Shown here one piece after another: positions 26,667 through 35,279 of a stretch of DNA of 51,857 bases. Where the stretch lies: positions 1 to 51,857 of the forward strand of contig NZ_JAEHJZ010000002.1 of assembly GCF_016469035.1 (NCBI RefSeq). The letters run 5' to 3'. Below the pieces are notes generated by a model. That model was not told where the DNA came from, did not search any database, and was given only the letters and a program-made list of their open reading frames with translations. This DNA comes from Gelidibacter salicanalis. GTDB lineage: Bacteria; Bacteroidota; Bacteroidia; Flavobacteriales; Flavobacteriaceae. Position 1 is the first letter of the stretch. Each line of letters starts with the position of its first letter. A program made the translations under genes and the position numbers.

Positions 26667-28391
26667 TTAAAAATCAAATTGATAGGTTGCTCCTGCCAAA
26701 GCCTGAATACCTTGCACTGGAGTATGCAACCAACGCTGGTAGTCTTGGTTGCCAATATTGTTGGCCTTAATATAAAATGAAAGTTGATCATTAAGTCGGT
26801 ATCCCACATGCGCATTGGCATCAAAGTAACTGTCTAGTGTCATTTTCTGCATCATTGGCGATGTCAAGTCAGCAACATAAAATTGATCTTTACGCTCTCC
26901 AACATAAAATAAGCCAGCACCTGCAAACCAATTTTCGTCAATTTGGTAATCTAAAAATAAGGATCCTTTAACATCAGGGAGGTTCCACGCTTCTGCCTGA
27001 GCCGTTGTATTGTACGAGAAATATTCAGCCTTAATCCCTAATTTGAAGTTTCTATTCACATCTACATTCACTTCGCCAGCAAAAGATACTGTTTTTACAT
27101 CATCATAGACTACACCAAAAGAGTTACCATATTGGTAGTCTTCCGTAGCACCAATTATAACCGGATTTGCCATATATAAAGCTTTGTTAGCCTCGTTCAT
27201 ATAACCACCGCTCACACTGTACCCAATACTGTTGGACAATTTTCCCTTTAAACCAACATGCCCTTTATATTTTTGATCGGTTGGCGCAATGGTAAGTGTA
27301 GGCGACACATAAGGATTGGCTTGTGCAAAATCATAATATGAATTTTGGATTAAACCACCTTCAATACCACCAAAGGCAATCATCAAATCGTCCACCAATC
27401 TGTACGTTGCTGTAATATTTGGATAGATATAAAAACTCCCGTCGCTTGCTTCAGTATCATTCATATAGACCAAATTAACGCCTAAATTAAGCGTTAAATC
27501 ATCTTGGGTGAGTTGATAGCTTGGGGCAACACCGAAGGATACATTACCATAATTTAACTCAGTATTGGTATACAAATCTCTTTCGAAAGTTCCACCAATA
27601 TAATCGACAGTCACCTCGGTAGAAATCAATTCATCTTGAATCGGCACATCTGCGGATGCTTTTACAACAAATCTATTTTCTCCAGAACCTTGATTATCTC
27701 CAAATCTTCTATAGCGTGCACTAGCATCTTTAAATAAATAATCATGCAATTTTACTTTTCCGCCCACATTACCGCCGTAAAAGGCGTGACTTCCATCAAT
27801 ATTCACGGCCGTTGCTGCATTAAAATAAGGTTGTGGTAATCCGTACCAATTGAATTTTTGATAGAGTCCACCGGCATCAACCGTCCAAGATAAATCACGA
27901 AGTTTTTGGCTATAGTTGACGTTTAATTTGGTATCAATAAAATCATCATCCATCAGCACTTCTTCAATGCCGCCACTAGAAGAGTGATGTGTAAGAGACC
28001 CACCAATATGTTCGCCTCTACCCAACTCATGATTCAGATATACTTCACCTAAAATGGTAGTGTAGGTACCTAAACCTAAAGACGCATAATTATCATATAA
28101 TTTGACGGATTTCGCTTTGTTAACCGTTGCTGCCTTTCCTTTGGCGGGCGTAAATGTTGACGCTACAGGAATGGAAAATATATTGTATTTGATTTCTTTT
28201 TTGGTCGTATTGGTATCATCATCCAATACTGGAGTTTCCTTTATTTTAAAGGCGTCTGCCACAGTTGGCGTGTAAGCCTTAACAACAGTAACCACTTCAG
28301 GATCTAAAGTGTCTTTTGTGCGTTCTTGTGCAAATGTGGCAGCACTGGTTACAACTGCGATGGTGAAAATATATTTGATTTTTTTTAGCAT
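26667..28391 (-). CDS. TonB-receptor-like outer-membrane beta-barrel without a plug
   Basis: 574 residues with a signal peptide (cut near ATFAQERT). A short conserved N-terminal segment (VVTVVKAYTPTVADAFKIKE, 33-52) replaces the plug domain. The rest alternates as barrel strands with the terminal aromatic signature ATYQFDF expected for BAM-dependent insertion, and NIGNQDYQRWLHTPVQG resembles the last strands of TonB-dependent receptors. Full receptors are 700-1000 residues with a plug of about 130; none is visible. It is encoded 89 bases after a 1006-residue TPR protein, probably in one transcript. Function unknown. Confidence 0.75.
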   Translation of the reverse strand: MLKKIKYIFTIAVVTSAATFAQERTKDTLDPEVVTVVKAYTPTVADAFKIKETPVLDDDTNTTKKEIKYNIFSIPVASTFTPAKGKAATVNKAKSVKLYDNYASLGLGTYTTILGEVYLNHELGRGEHIGGSLTHHSSSGGIEEVLMDDDFIDTKLNVNYSQKLRDLSWTVDAGGLYQKFNWYGLPQPYFNAATAVNIDGSHAFYGGNVGGKVKLHDYLFKDASARYRRFGDNQGSGENRFVVKASADVPIQDELISTEVTVDYIGGTFERDLYTNTELNYGNVSFGVAPSYQLTQDDLTLNLGVNLVYMNDTEASDGSFYIYPNITATYRLVDDLMIAFGGIEGGLIQNSYYDFAQANPYVSPTLTIAPTDQKYKGHVGLKGKLSNSIGYSVSGGYMNEANKALYMANPVIIGATEDYQYGNSFGVVYDDVKTVSFAGEVNVDVNRNFKLGIKAEYFSYNTTAQAEAWNLPDVKGSLFLDYQIDENWFAGAGLFYVGERKDQFYVADLTSPMMQKMTLDSYFDANAHVGYRLNDQLSFYIKANNIGNQDYQRWLHTPVQGIQALAGATYQFDF

Positions 28392-28480
28392 TTTTATAAG
28401 TATTAAATTCCGAAGTTAATTTTCTAAATCCCTAGAGTTAATGGCACAACTCATTTGTGAATTATAATTGTTCTTTGAAA

Positions 28481-31400
28481 TTAATTGTCAGTATTGATTG
28501 ATGAATTTGTTTTTGCTTCTTCGGCTTTTATGATGCTCAATTGCGTTTTGGCTTCTTGAACCACATCCTTAAATTCTGGAAAGTTTGAGATCACACTTTC
28601 TAAAATATAAGTGGCTTGAAAGGCGTCCTTTAACGCATAGAAATTTTTGGCCATTAGCACCAATCCTTTAGCGCTATAGTATTTATAGCTACTAAAATCT
28701 TTTGCCAAGCGTTGCGCAGTGGTATTAGAAGCTTCATAACTGCCCTCTTTATTTTTAAAGTAGGCGTTGTAATACAGGGCTTCTGCCGCCAACGCACCAG
28801 TAGCTATTTTTTCAACGGTAGCATAAGCTGATTTTGCTTTAGATTGATTGCCAATCTTAATTGCGGAACGTGCAATAATAATTTGGGCATCACTTTTTAC
28901 TTTGTTATCCAATTTTGAATTTGACAATACTTTTTCAGCATAATTTTCAGCCTCATTGTACTTCTCCAATTGATAATATGCGTTCATCAAATTGGATTGG
29001 GCGTAGATGATGTTCTGCGGATAATCGGCCTCAACTTCCAATTGTTTTAAAAGCGGAATGGCTTTGTTCCATTGTGAACTGTTCAAATAAGTTTCTGACA
29101 GTTTGACGATAGCTTGTTCTGTAAATTCACTTTTTGGTTTATTGACGACAAACTCATAATGAGGACGTGCATTTTCTGGCAAGGATTTTTTAGAATATAA
29201 TTCCGCCAAGTAGAAATGCGATTTCAAAGCATGCATTCCGTTAGGAAACTGATTGAGATAACCATTAAACTGTTTAATGGCATTATCGGTTTTGTTTTCT
29301 AAATATTGCTTTTCGGCAGCTAGGTAGGTGGTATTGTCCAAATCTGAATCTGACACTTCCATATAATCTAAGGTTTTAACCCAAGCCGCATACTCATCAA
29401 CTCTTCCCAAATCGATATAAATTAAACGTGCTGTAGACACTGCCTGAATGGCTTCTTCACTGCTCGGATAATTTCTAGCCACATTTTTAAATTTCGCTAA
29501 GGCAAGATCATTTTGGCTTGCATTATAATAAATAAGGCCTTGTCTCAATACTGATTTTGAATTGAACACCGAGTTTTTATACTCTGCGTTCAATCGGTCA
29601 TACATGGTGATGGCTTTATCATTTTGATTGGCTTTGACATATGAATTGGCCAGCTCATACATAGCATCGTCTCTTAAAGACGATTTGCTATATCTATTGA
29701 TAAAATTATTTAACTCTTGAATTTTAGTATTGCCCTGACCGATATAGCCATAACTCATGGCCTTTTGAAAATCAGCATAATCAGGTTCAATTTGTTTTAG
29801 GGCGATGGCTTTATCGTAGGCTGAAATAGCAGCTTGATAATCTGAAGACACAAAATAACCATCTCCCAATCTTAAATATGCATCGTTCAATCGTAATTTA
29901 TCATCCTGACGTTTGTTCACAAAACTCTTGAAATGCTCTGTCGATTTTGAATAGTTTTTCTGTTTAAAATAGGTATAGCCCAAATTATAATCAATGTTGG
30001 TCATTTCAGGAGATCCTGCAGCTTCATTTTGTTGCATAAATTGTTTGAAACCAATCAAGGCATCGGCATAATTCCCAATGTTATAATCGGTTTCGGCTTT
30101 CCAAAAGGTAGATCTTGCTGTAAACTTAGCATCACGTGCTTCTTTGATTGCTTTTTCAAATAAGCTTTTTGCTTCTTTGTAATCCCCTTCATTATAAACC
30201 TCAATCCCTCTGTAAAACGCCACTTTTTGAAAAGCTACTTTGTTTTCGAAGCTGGTTTTACCTTCCAATAATCGCAAGGCTTCCTGATAATTTTTTGAGG
30301 TGATATAAGAATCAATCAATAACGTCTCAATCTCAGCTTTGTTAGCCGCCTGAGGATATTTCTGTAAATAACTGGTCAATACTTGAGGGACTGATTGGTA
30401 TGGATTACCAATTTCATAACTCAATTTTGCATAATTCAACCAAGCATCTTCTTGAATTTTAAGATCAAAATCCATTTGTGAAGCATTTCTGAACGCATTC
30501 AGGGCTTCTTGTTTCTTATCTAAATTGACATAACTTTCACCCAAATGGTAATAGGCATTTTGAGCCACACTGTTATTACCGCCAATAATTTTATTGAATT
30601 CAGAAACGGCTTTTTCAAAATCATTTTGTTTGTAATACGCGTACCCCAATTGGTAATAATCTGTATTGCTCCACTTTCCTTTTTTACCTTTATAGGCCGT
30701 TAAATACGGAATAGCTTCCTTATACTTCTGCATATTGAAGTAGCTTTCTCCTATAATTTTGGAGAGTTCTGATTTTTCAGTAGGGTTGCTCTTTTTCATT
30801 TGAGCCTCAGCAAGCTCTATGGCTTTGTCGAATTTGCCTAGCTTAAAGTTTAAATCTGCCTGATAATAAGATAGTTTCTCTTGATACTTCTCATTATCAC
30901 TAACTTGCTCAAAATATTCGTTGGCTTTATCATAATCATCGCCTTCATAAGCCATAAATCCAATATAGTATTTCGCCTGAGACCCATATTCTTGAGAGTT
31001 TACCACACGACTTAAATATTTTTGTGCATTAACCTCATCTTTGGTAGTGTATAAACTGTAGCCATAATTGAAGGAAAAACGATCGCGTTCAGCTCTACCC
31101 ATATTGCCTTCATCCACTTTTTCGTACCATTTTCTAGCGTAAGCATATTTACCATTATCAAAATAATAATTGGCTACATCTAAAAAAGCGCTATTGCGTT
31201 TGATGCTTGTTGGGTATTTTTCAACAAATTCCTCAACCAGTGCATCGGCATTCAATTGGTTGAGCCGCACTGCACAATTAGCGTAGTAGTAGGTACATTC
31301 TGCTTCCAGTTGCTCGTTGTCAGTGGCATCTTTTACCTTATCAAACATGCTTTGTGCAGCTTGATATTGCTTATTATTATATAATGTTAGTGCTTTTTGG

Positions 31401-31501
31401 TAATCGACCAGGTCATTTGTATAGGTTGCCGACTGTTGGGCGTAAGAATATCCTATTAGCAACAGGAAACTTACTAAGAATGTTATTTTTTTGTGAGCCA
31501 T
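28481..31501 (-). CDS. Large exported TPR protein (1006 residues)
   Basis: A signal peptide (MAHKKITFLVSFLLLIGYSYAQQ) is followed by about 20 or more tetratricopeptide-like repeats over the whole length (ARKWYEKVDEGNMGRA, DKANEYFEQVSDNEKYQ, FEKAVSEFNKIIGGNNS, NKAIPLLKQLEVEADYP). No enzyme domain. It would form a long periplasmic solenoid, a scaffold for envelope proteins. Located directly upstream of the plug-less barrel gene and divergent from ftsE. A perfect -7 box TATCTTTG lies 24 bases before the ATG. Confidence 0.85.
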   Translation of the reverse strand: MAHKKITFLVSFLLLIGYSYAQQSATYTNDLVDYQKALTLYNNKQYQAAQSMFDKVKDATDNEQLEAECTYYYANCAVRLNQLNADALVEEFVEKYPTSIKRNSAFLDVANYYFDNGKYAYARKWYEKVDEGNMGRAERDRFSFNYGYSLYTTKDEVNAQKYLSRVVNSQEYGSQAKYYIGFMAYEGDDYDKANEYFEQVSDNEKYQEKLSYYQADLNFKLGKFDKAIELAEAQMKKSNPTEKSELSKIIGESYFNMQKYKEAIPYLTAYKGKKGKWSNTDYYQLGYAYYKQNDFEKAVSEFNKIIGGNNSVAQNAYYHLGESYVNLDKKQEALNAFRNASQMDFDLKIQEDAWLNYAKLSYEIGNPYQSVPQVLTSYLQKYPQAANKAEIETLLIDSYITSKNYQEALRLLEGKTSFENKVAFQKVAFYRGIEVYNEGDYKEAKSLFEKAIKEARDAKFTARSTFWKAETDYNIGNYADALIGFKQFMQQNEAAGSPEMTNIDYNLGYTYFKQKNYSKSTEHFKSFVNKRQDDKLRLNDAYLRLGDGYFVSSDYQAAISAYDKAIALKQIEPDYADFQKAMSYGYIGQGNTKIQELNNFINRYSKSSLRDDAMYELANSYVKANQNDKAITMYDRLNAEYKNSVFNSKSVLRQGLIYYNASQNDLALAKFKNVARNYPSSEEAIQAVSTARLIYIDLGRVDEYAAWVKTLDYMEVSDSDLDNTTYLAAEKQYLENKTDNAIKQFNGYLNQFPNGMHALKSHFYLAELYSKKSLPENARPHYEFVVNKPKSEFTEQAIVKLSETYLNSSQWNKAIPLLKQLEVEADYPQNIIYAQSNLMNAYYQLEKYNEAENYAEKVLSNSKLDNKVKSDAQIIIARSAIKIGNQSKAKSAYATVEKIATGALAAEALYYNAYFKNKEGSYEASNTTAQRLAKDFSSYKYYSAKGLVLMAKNFYALKDAFQATYILESVISNFPEFKDVVQEAKTQLSIIKAEEAKTNSSINTDN

Positions 31502-31524
31502 TAAATCAGTTTTTTTTTGACGAT

Positions 31525-31532
31525 CAAAGATA
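31525..31532 (-). promoter_or_regulatory. -7 box (TATCTTTG) of the TPR/barrel operon
   Basis: Perfect TAnnTTTG on the minus strand, 24 bases before ATG 31501. No clear -33 TTG. Confidence 0.6.
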
Positions 31533-31595
31533 CTTGAATCTTGAATCTATAACGAAGGAAAAATCTTTTAATTATACACGGAGTTATTAAAAAAA

Positions 31596-31623
31596 AGTCT
31601 TCAGCATACAGTCTTCAGTATGC
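31596..31623 (+). repeat. Tandem 14-base repeat AGTCTTCAGCATAC / AGTCTTCAGTATGC
   Basis: Two adjacent 14-base units identical at 12 positions. The same words occur in reverse complement at 18541-18570 next to the permease gene, so this is a dispersed family. Confidence 0.6.
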
Positions 31624-31790
31624 AAATAATAAAAACTGAATGACCTTAAGCAAATATATTGATTTTGAATATATTATAATAAGCCCTGCAGCACGTGTTC
31701 TAGATGTATACTGATTGATTTAAATGTTTTACAATAATATGCGTCTTCTATTTATAACATTAAACGAAAGCGCAATTCTGAACGTACACT

Positions 31791-31878
31791 TCTTTATTTC
31801 TCTATTTACTATTTGTGATTCGATATTCTTCTCTATTCTCTATTCTCTATTCTCTATTCAACATTCGTGATTCGATCC
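31791..31878 (+). repeat. Heptanucleotide-phased array (TCNNNAT)n
   Basis: CTCTATT is repeated perfectly four times at 31831-31858. Read as TCTCTAT the phase continues through TCAACAT, TCGTGAT and TCGATCC to 31878, and upstream there are TTACTAT, TTGTGAT and TCGATAT (31806-31826). Units end in AT and start with T(C/T) every 7 bases even where the middle varies. Further units TCACTAT, TCACTAT, TCGTTAT are at 32023-32043. Confidence 0.75.
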
Positions 31879-31911
31879 TACTTATAATCAAGATAAAAAC
31901 CACCTCGTCTC

Positions 31912-31958
31912 CTGCTTCTCTCCTGAAGCAGAATCCACTCCTCCTTCACCAGGAGGAG
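31912..31958. repeat. Two adjacent REP-like hairpins
   Basis: CTGCTTC-TCTCCT-GAAGCAG (31912-31931) and CTCCTCC-TTCACCA-GGAGGAG (31938-31958), each a perfect 7-bp stem, 6 bases apart, with no T-run after them. They look like a dispersed extragenic element rather than a terminator. Confidence 0.55.
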
Positions 31959-32230
31959 AATTAAAGATTGTGATAAAATATTAAAATAAAGTAAACAAAA
32001 TAAAGGTCAACGTCATCCTACCTCACTATTCACTATTCGTTATCACTCTCTTCTCTCTTCTCTCTTTTCTTTTTTCTTTTTCCCCAATCTCCAATATCCA
32101 ACCATTCTCTACTCACTATCCCAATATCATTTTACTTCCCTCCTATTGACATTCTCATAATTACAATGGTATTTGGCATTTGATTAATTTAATAATACAT
32201 TTACAACTCTTAAAAAACGTACGTACAAAA

Positions 32231-32914
32231 ATGTCTCAAACTGTTTTAGAATTAAAGGATGTCTCCATATATCAAGGAGACAGCATGGTGTTATCTGAAG
32301 TGAATGTAGAAATGCAAAAAGGAGATTTTGTATATCTCATTGGTAAAACAGGAAGCGGAAAAAGTAGTTTTATGAAAACTCTTTACGGCGATTTGCAATT
32401 AACGGAAGGTGAAGGGCATATTGTAGATTTCGATTTAAAAACGCTAAAAGAAAAAGACATTCCGTATTTGCGACGAAAATTGGGTGTGGTATTCCAAGAT
32501 TTTAAATTGTTACCGGATAGAACCGTCAATAGCAATTTAGAATTTGTATTAAAAGCTACGGGTTGGAAAGACAAAAACGCCATTACAGAGCGCATTGAAA
32601 AGGTACTGGATAAAGTGGCGATGAAAACCAAGGGTTTTAAATTTCCGCATGAACTTTCTGGGGGTGAACAGCAACGCATCGCTATTGCAAGAGCGCTTTT
32701 AAATGATCCTGAACTGATATTGGCTGATGAGCCCACCGGTAATTTAGATCCGCAAACAAGTATTGAGGTTATGGAAGTGTTGCTAGAAATCAATAAAAAC
32801 GGCAATACCATTTTAATGGCAACCCATGATTATGCACTTCTGTTGCGTTACCCAAGCAAAACCCTAAAATGTGATGAGAACAAGGTTTTTGAAGTTGTGC
32901 AGCGGAAAGGTTAA
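32231..32914 (+). CDS. ftsE: Cell-division ABC ATPase FtsE
   Basis: 227 residues from ATG 32231 (MSQTVLELKDVSIYQGD), preferred over an in-frame ATG at 32180 that would add 17 atypical residues. Walker A GKTGSGKSS (38-46), Q-loop Q89, signature LSGGEQQR (142-149), Walker B LILADEPTG (162-170), switch His199. FtsE with FtsX links divisome assembly to periplasmic murein hydrolases. No ftsX is adjacent, so the partner must lie elsewhere. The next gene starts the polysaccharide cluster 152 bases downstream. Confidence 0.9.
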   Translation: MSQTVLELKDVSIYQGDSMVLSEVNVEMQKGDFVYLIGKTGSGKSSFMKTLYGDLQLTEGEGHIVDFDLKTLKEKDIPYLRRKLGVVFQDFKLLPDRTVNSNLEFVLKATGWKDKNAITERIEKVLDKVAMKTKGFKFPHELSGGEQQRIAIARALLNDPELILADEPTGNLDPQTSIEVMEVLLEINKNGNTILMATHDYALLLRYPSKTLKCDENKVFEVVQRKG

Positions 32915-33066
32915 ATAAAACCGTGCTTTTATAAGGATGAGTTTATTTCGAAAAAATGATCAACATTAGTGTATCTTGTCAATGAACTTGGAAGATGTGA
33001 AAAATCTTTGATTTCGAAATTCATATGCTATATTAAAAAAGATCATATAAAGTCCTATTTACTGAT

Positions 33067-33954
33067 ATGCTATCCATTCTCATACCCGTATATAACTACA
33101 ATGTTGTTCCTTTGGTGGAAGAAATACATTTCCAAGCAACGGCACTTCATATCCCTTTTGAGATTTTAGTTTATGATGATGGCTCCTTCTCAGTTCTGAA
33201 TAAAAAGAATCAACAAATTAATAGATTAACTGGCTGTCAATTTATTGAAGCCAAACGCAATAGAGGGAGTGCTGCTCTGAGACAGCATTTAGCAGTACAA
33301 GCTCAATATGATTGGTTACTGTTTTTAGATGCGGATGTGATGCCTAAACACGCAAACTATCTTCAAACTTATGTAAACATCATTTCAGAAGAACAAGATG
33401 CCATTTACGGTGGTTTTGCCTATCAGGCTAAAACGCCAGAGCACGATTATTCTCTAAGATGGCGCTATGGAAAAGCAAAAGAAGAAGTGGATGCGGCCAT
33501 TAGAAATCAAAAACCCTATAAAATTGTCATCTCAGGAAACTTTCTGACTAAAAAGCACGTATTCATAACCGTTAATTCAAAAATGAAGGGACACAAGTAT
33601 GGGTACGATAATTATTTTGGGGCGCTCCTAAAGGAATATAGCCACAACGTAAAACATATCAATAACGAAGTCTACCATTTAGGACTTGGCAAAAATCCAG
33701 ACTACTTAAGAAAAGTGGAACATAGCGTGGACACCTTATTGGAATTGCACAAAAACAATAAAATTACTGAGAGTGACAATGATCTTCTAAACACCTTTAA
33801 AATCTTTAAAAAGATTAAAATTCATTATTTGTTGGGCTATCTTTTCAAACAAAAAAAACCCCGATTAATCACTAATCTATTAAGTCCAAACCCCTCCGTT
33901 AGAGGTCTGCAATTTTACAAATTGGGCTACATGTGTTATAAAGACGCCAATTGA
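33067..33954 (+). CDS. Family 2 glycosyltransferase
   Basis: 295 residues beginning with the GT2 nucleotide-sugar fold (MLSILIPVYNYNV, ILVYDDGS, AKRNRGSAALRQH, WLLFLDADVMP); the DAD triad would bind the metal-nucleotide. No membrane segment, so cytoplasmic face of the inner membrane. The stop TGA shares one base with the ATG of the next glycosyltransferase, so the two are translationally coupled. Sugar donor and acceptor cannot be read. Confidence 0.88.
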   Translation: MLSILIPVYNYNVVPLVEEIHFQATALHIPFEILVYDDGSFSVLNKKNQQINRLTGCQFIEAKRNRGSAALRQHLAVQAQYDWLLFLDADVMPKHANYLQTYVNIISEEQDAIYGGFAYQAKTPEHDYSLRWRYGKAKEEVDAAIRNQKPYKIVISGNFLTKKHVFITVNSKMKGHKYGYDNYFGALLKEYSHNVKHINNEVYHLGLGKNPDYLRKVEHSVDTLLELHKNNKITESDNDLLNTFKIFKKIKIHYLLGYLFKQKKPRLITNLLSPNPSVRGLQFYKLGYMCYKDAN

Positions 33955-34901
33955 TGAGGCCATTTTTCTCCATAATCATTCCGCTTTACAACAAAGAAAA
34001 CCATATTAAAAGTACTTTAGAACATGTTTTAGCCCAAACTTTTAAAGACTTTGAAATTATTGTTATTAATGATGGCTCAACGGATAAAAGTAAGACTGTT
34101 GTTGAGCGTATTAAAGATGATCGCCTCAAACTTTTGAACATAAAAAATCAAGGCGTTTCTCACGCACGAAATTATGGTATTGAAAAAGCGTCATCAAATT
34201 TAATCGTGTTTTTGGATGCCGATGACCTTTGGAGAAACAACCATTTAACAAATCTGAAAGCACTTTACACGGCTTTTCCTAACTGCGGACTCTACGCCAC
34301 AGCATATCAGAAAAAAAATAATAAAATCACAATTTCTTCTGTTTATAACCATATTTCTTCCACAAAAAACTGGATGGGTATTGTGGACAATTATTTTGAA
34401 AGCAGCGTTGTAAACAGTATCGCATGGACTTCAGCCGTCATGATTCCAAAATCAATTTTTGAAACTATTGGCAATTTCAATGAAAATATTACGTTGGGTG
34501 CTGGTGAAGACACAGACTTATGGATTAGAATTGCTCTAAAATATCCTGTGGCTTTTAGCACTAAAGTAACAGCTATCTATATTTTACATTCTGATAATCG
34601 CATCTCTAAATCCAATACAAGTTTGAGGCAATTTCTTGATTTGGATGTTTATGAAAACGAAGCCAATTGTAATGCGAGCTTAAAGAAATATTTGGACTTG
34701 AACAGGTTTTCTATTGCCATTCAGTATAAATTAGCCGGCAATCCTAATAAAGCAAAATCTTTGATTGATAAGATAGATGCCACCAACTTAAACACGAAAC
34801 AGCGTTCTTTATTAAAATTAAACAGCACAGCTTTAAAATGCCTATTAAATATTAAAAACAGACTTCAGAACTCTGGAATTTTATTAAGTAGTTATAAATG
34901 A
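33954..34901 (+). CDS. Family 2 glycosyltransferase
   Basis: 315 residues from ATG 33954, one base overlapping the previous stop (TGATG); a TTG one codon earlier is less likely. GT2 motifs: FFSIIIPLYNKENHIKSTLE, IIVINDGSTDKS, NQGVSHARNYGI, IVFLDADDLWR. Transfers a sugar to a lipid-linked glycan in surface-polysaccharide synthesis. Its 3' end overlaps by 18 bases the end of the convergent fdtA-like gene. Confidence 0.9.
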   Translation: MRPFFSIIIPLYNKENHIKSTLEHVLAQTFKDFEIIVINDGSTDKSKTVVERIKDDRLKLLNIKNQGVSHARNYGIEKASSNLIVFLDADDLWRNNHLTNLKALYTAFPNCGLYATAYQKKNNKITISSVYNHISSTKNWMGIVDNYFESSVVNSIAWTSAVMIPKSIFETIGNFNENITLGAGEDTDLWIRIALKYPVAFSTKVTAIYILHSDNRISKSNTSLRQFLDLDVYENEANCNASLKKYLDLNRFSIAIQYKLAGNPNKAKSLIDKIDATNLNTKQRSLLKLNSTALKCLLNIKNRLQNSGILLSSYK

Positions 34902-35279
34902 TTTAAAGACGTCATAATCCCTGATGTAATCCTTTTCATAAAAAACATCTGAAGCTAAAACCAAACATACTGAACAAGAAGAAAAATTCTGTAGCTCTCG
35001 CCAAACCATGGCAGGGATCAACAAGCCTATGTTTGGTTTATTAAGCATCACCGTTTCTTCATGGTTCCCATCTTTCAAAACCACTTCAAAACTACCACTT
35101 ACGGCAATTAATAGTTCGTATTGCACTATATGGGCATGTCCTCCTCTATAGGCATCACTGGGCACGTCATATAAATAATATACCCTTTTAATTTCAAATG
35201 GCACAGTTTGATTCTCAAGAACTGAAAGATTTCCTCTAGGGTCTTTAATTTTCGGAATTTCTATAAGTCTATAAGTCAT
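34884..35279 (-). CDS. fdtA: dTDP-6-deoxyhexos-4-ulose 3,4-ketoisomerase, FdtA/QdtA family
   Basis: 131-residue cupin of the WxcM-like family (PF05523). KRVYYLYDVP, the catalytic RGGHAH (H48, H50) and LVLASDVFYEKDYIRDYDVF match FdtA. These enzymes isomerise dTDP-4-keto-6-deoxyglucose to the 3-keto sugar, the substrate of the FdtB transaminase encoded at 40503-41606. FdtA (galacto product) and QdtA (gluco product) differ by few residues, so the product sugar could be Fuc3N- or Qui3N-type. Start overlaps the end of the upstream glycosyltransferase gene by 11 bases. dTDP-glucose genes (rmlA/rmlB) are not in the window. Confidence 0.88.
   Translation of the reverse strand: MTYRLIEIPKIKDPRGNLSVLENQTVPFEIKRVYYLYDVPSDAYRGGHAHIVQYELLIAVSGSFEVVLKDGNHEETVMLNKPNIGLLIPAMVWRELQNFSSCSVCLVLASDVFYEKDYIRDYDVFKSFITT

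Larger units (their letters stand above)
31502..32230. other. 729-base intergenic region rich in short-period repeats
   Basis: No coding frame is supported. Contents in order: the TPR gene promoter; a 14-base tandem pair (31596-31623); a heptanucleotide array (31791-31878); two hairpins (31912-31931, 31938-31958); a second small heptamer array (32023-32043); pyrimidine-rich sequence to about 32140; and a possible ftsE promoter, TTG at 32173-32175 with TACATTTA (one mismatch) at 32196-32203. Confidence 0.6.

Noticed and set aside
26522-26824. 100-codon minus-strand frame spanning the gap after the barrel gene
   Set aside because: It overlaps the end of the barrel gene in another frame, reads through both hairpins and the terminator, and has no recognisable protein character.
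32383-32811. 142-codon open frame on the minus strand inside ftsE
   Set aside because: It is an antisense shadow of a strongly conserved ATPase gene, with no family-like sequence and no promoter or start context.
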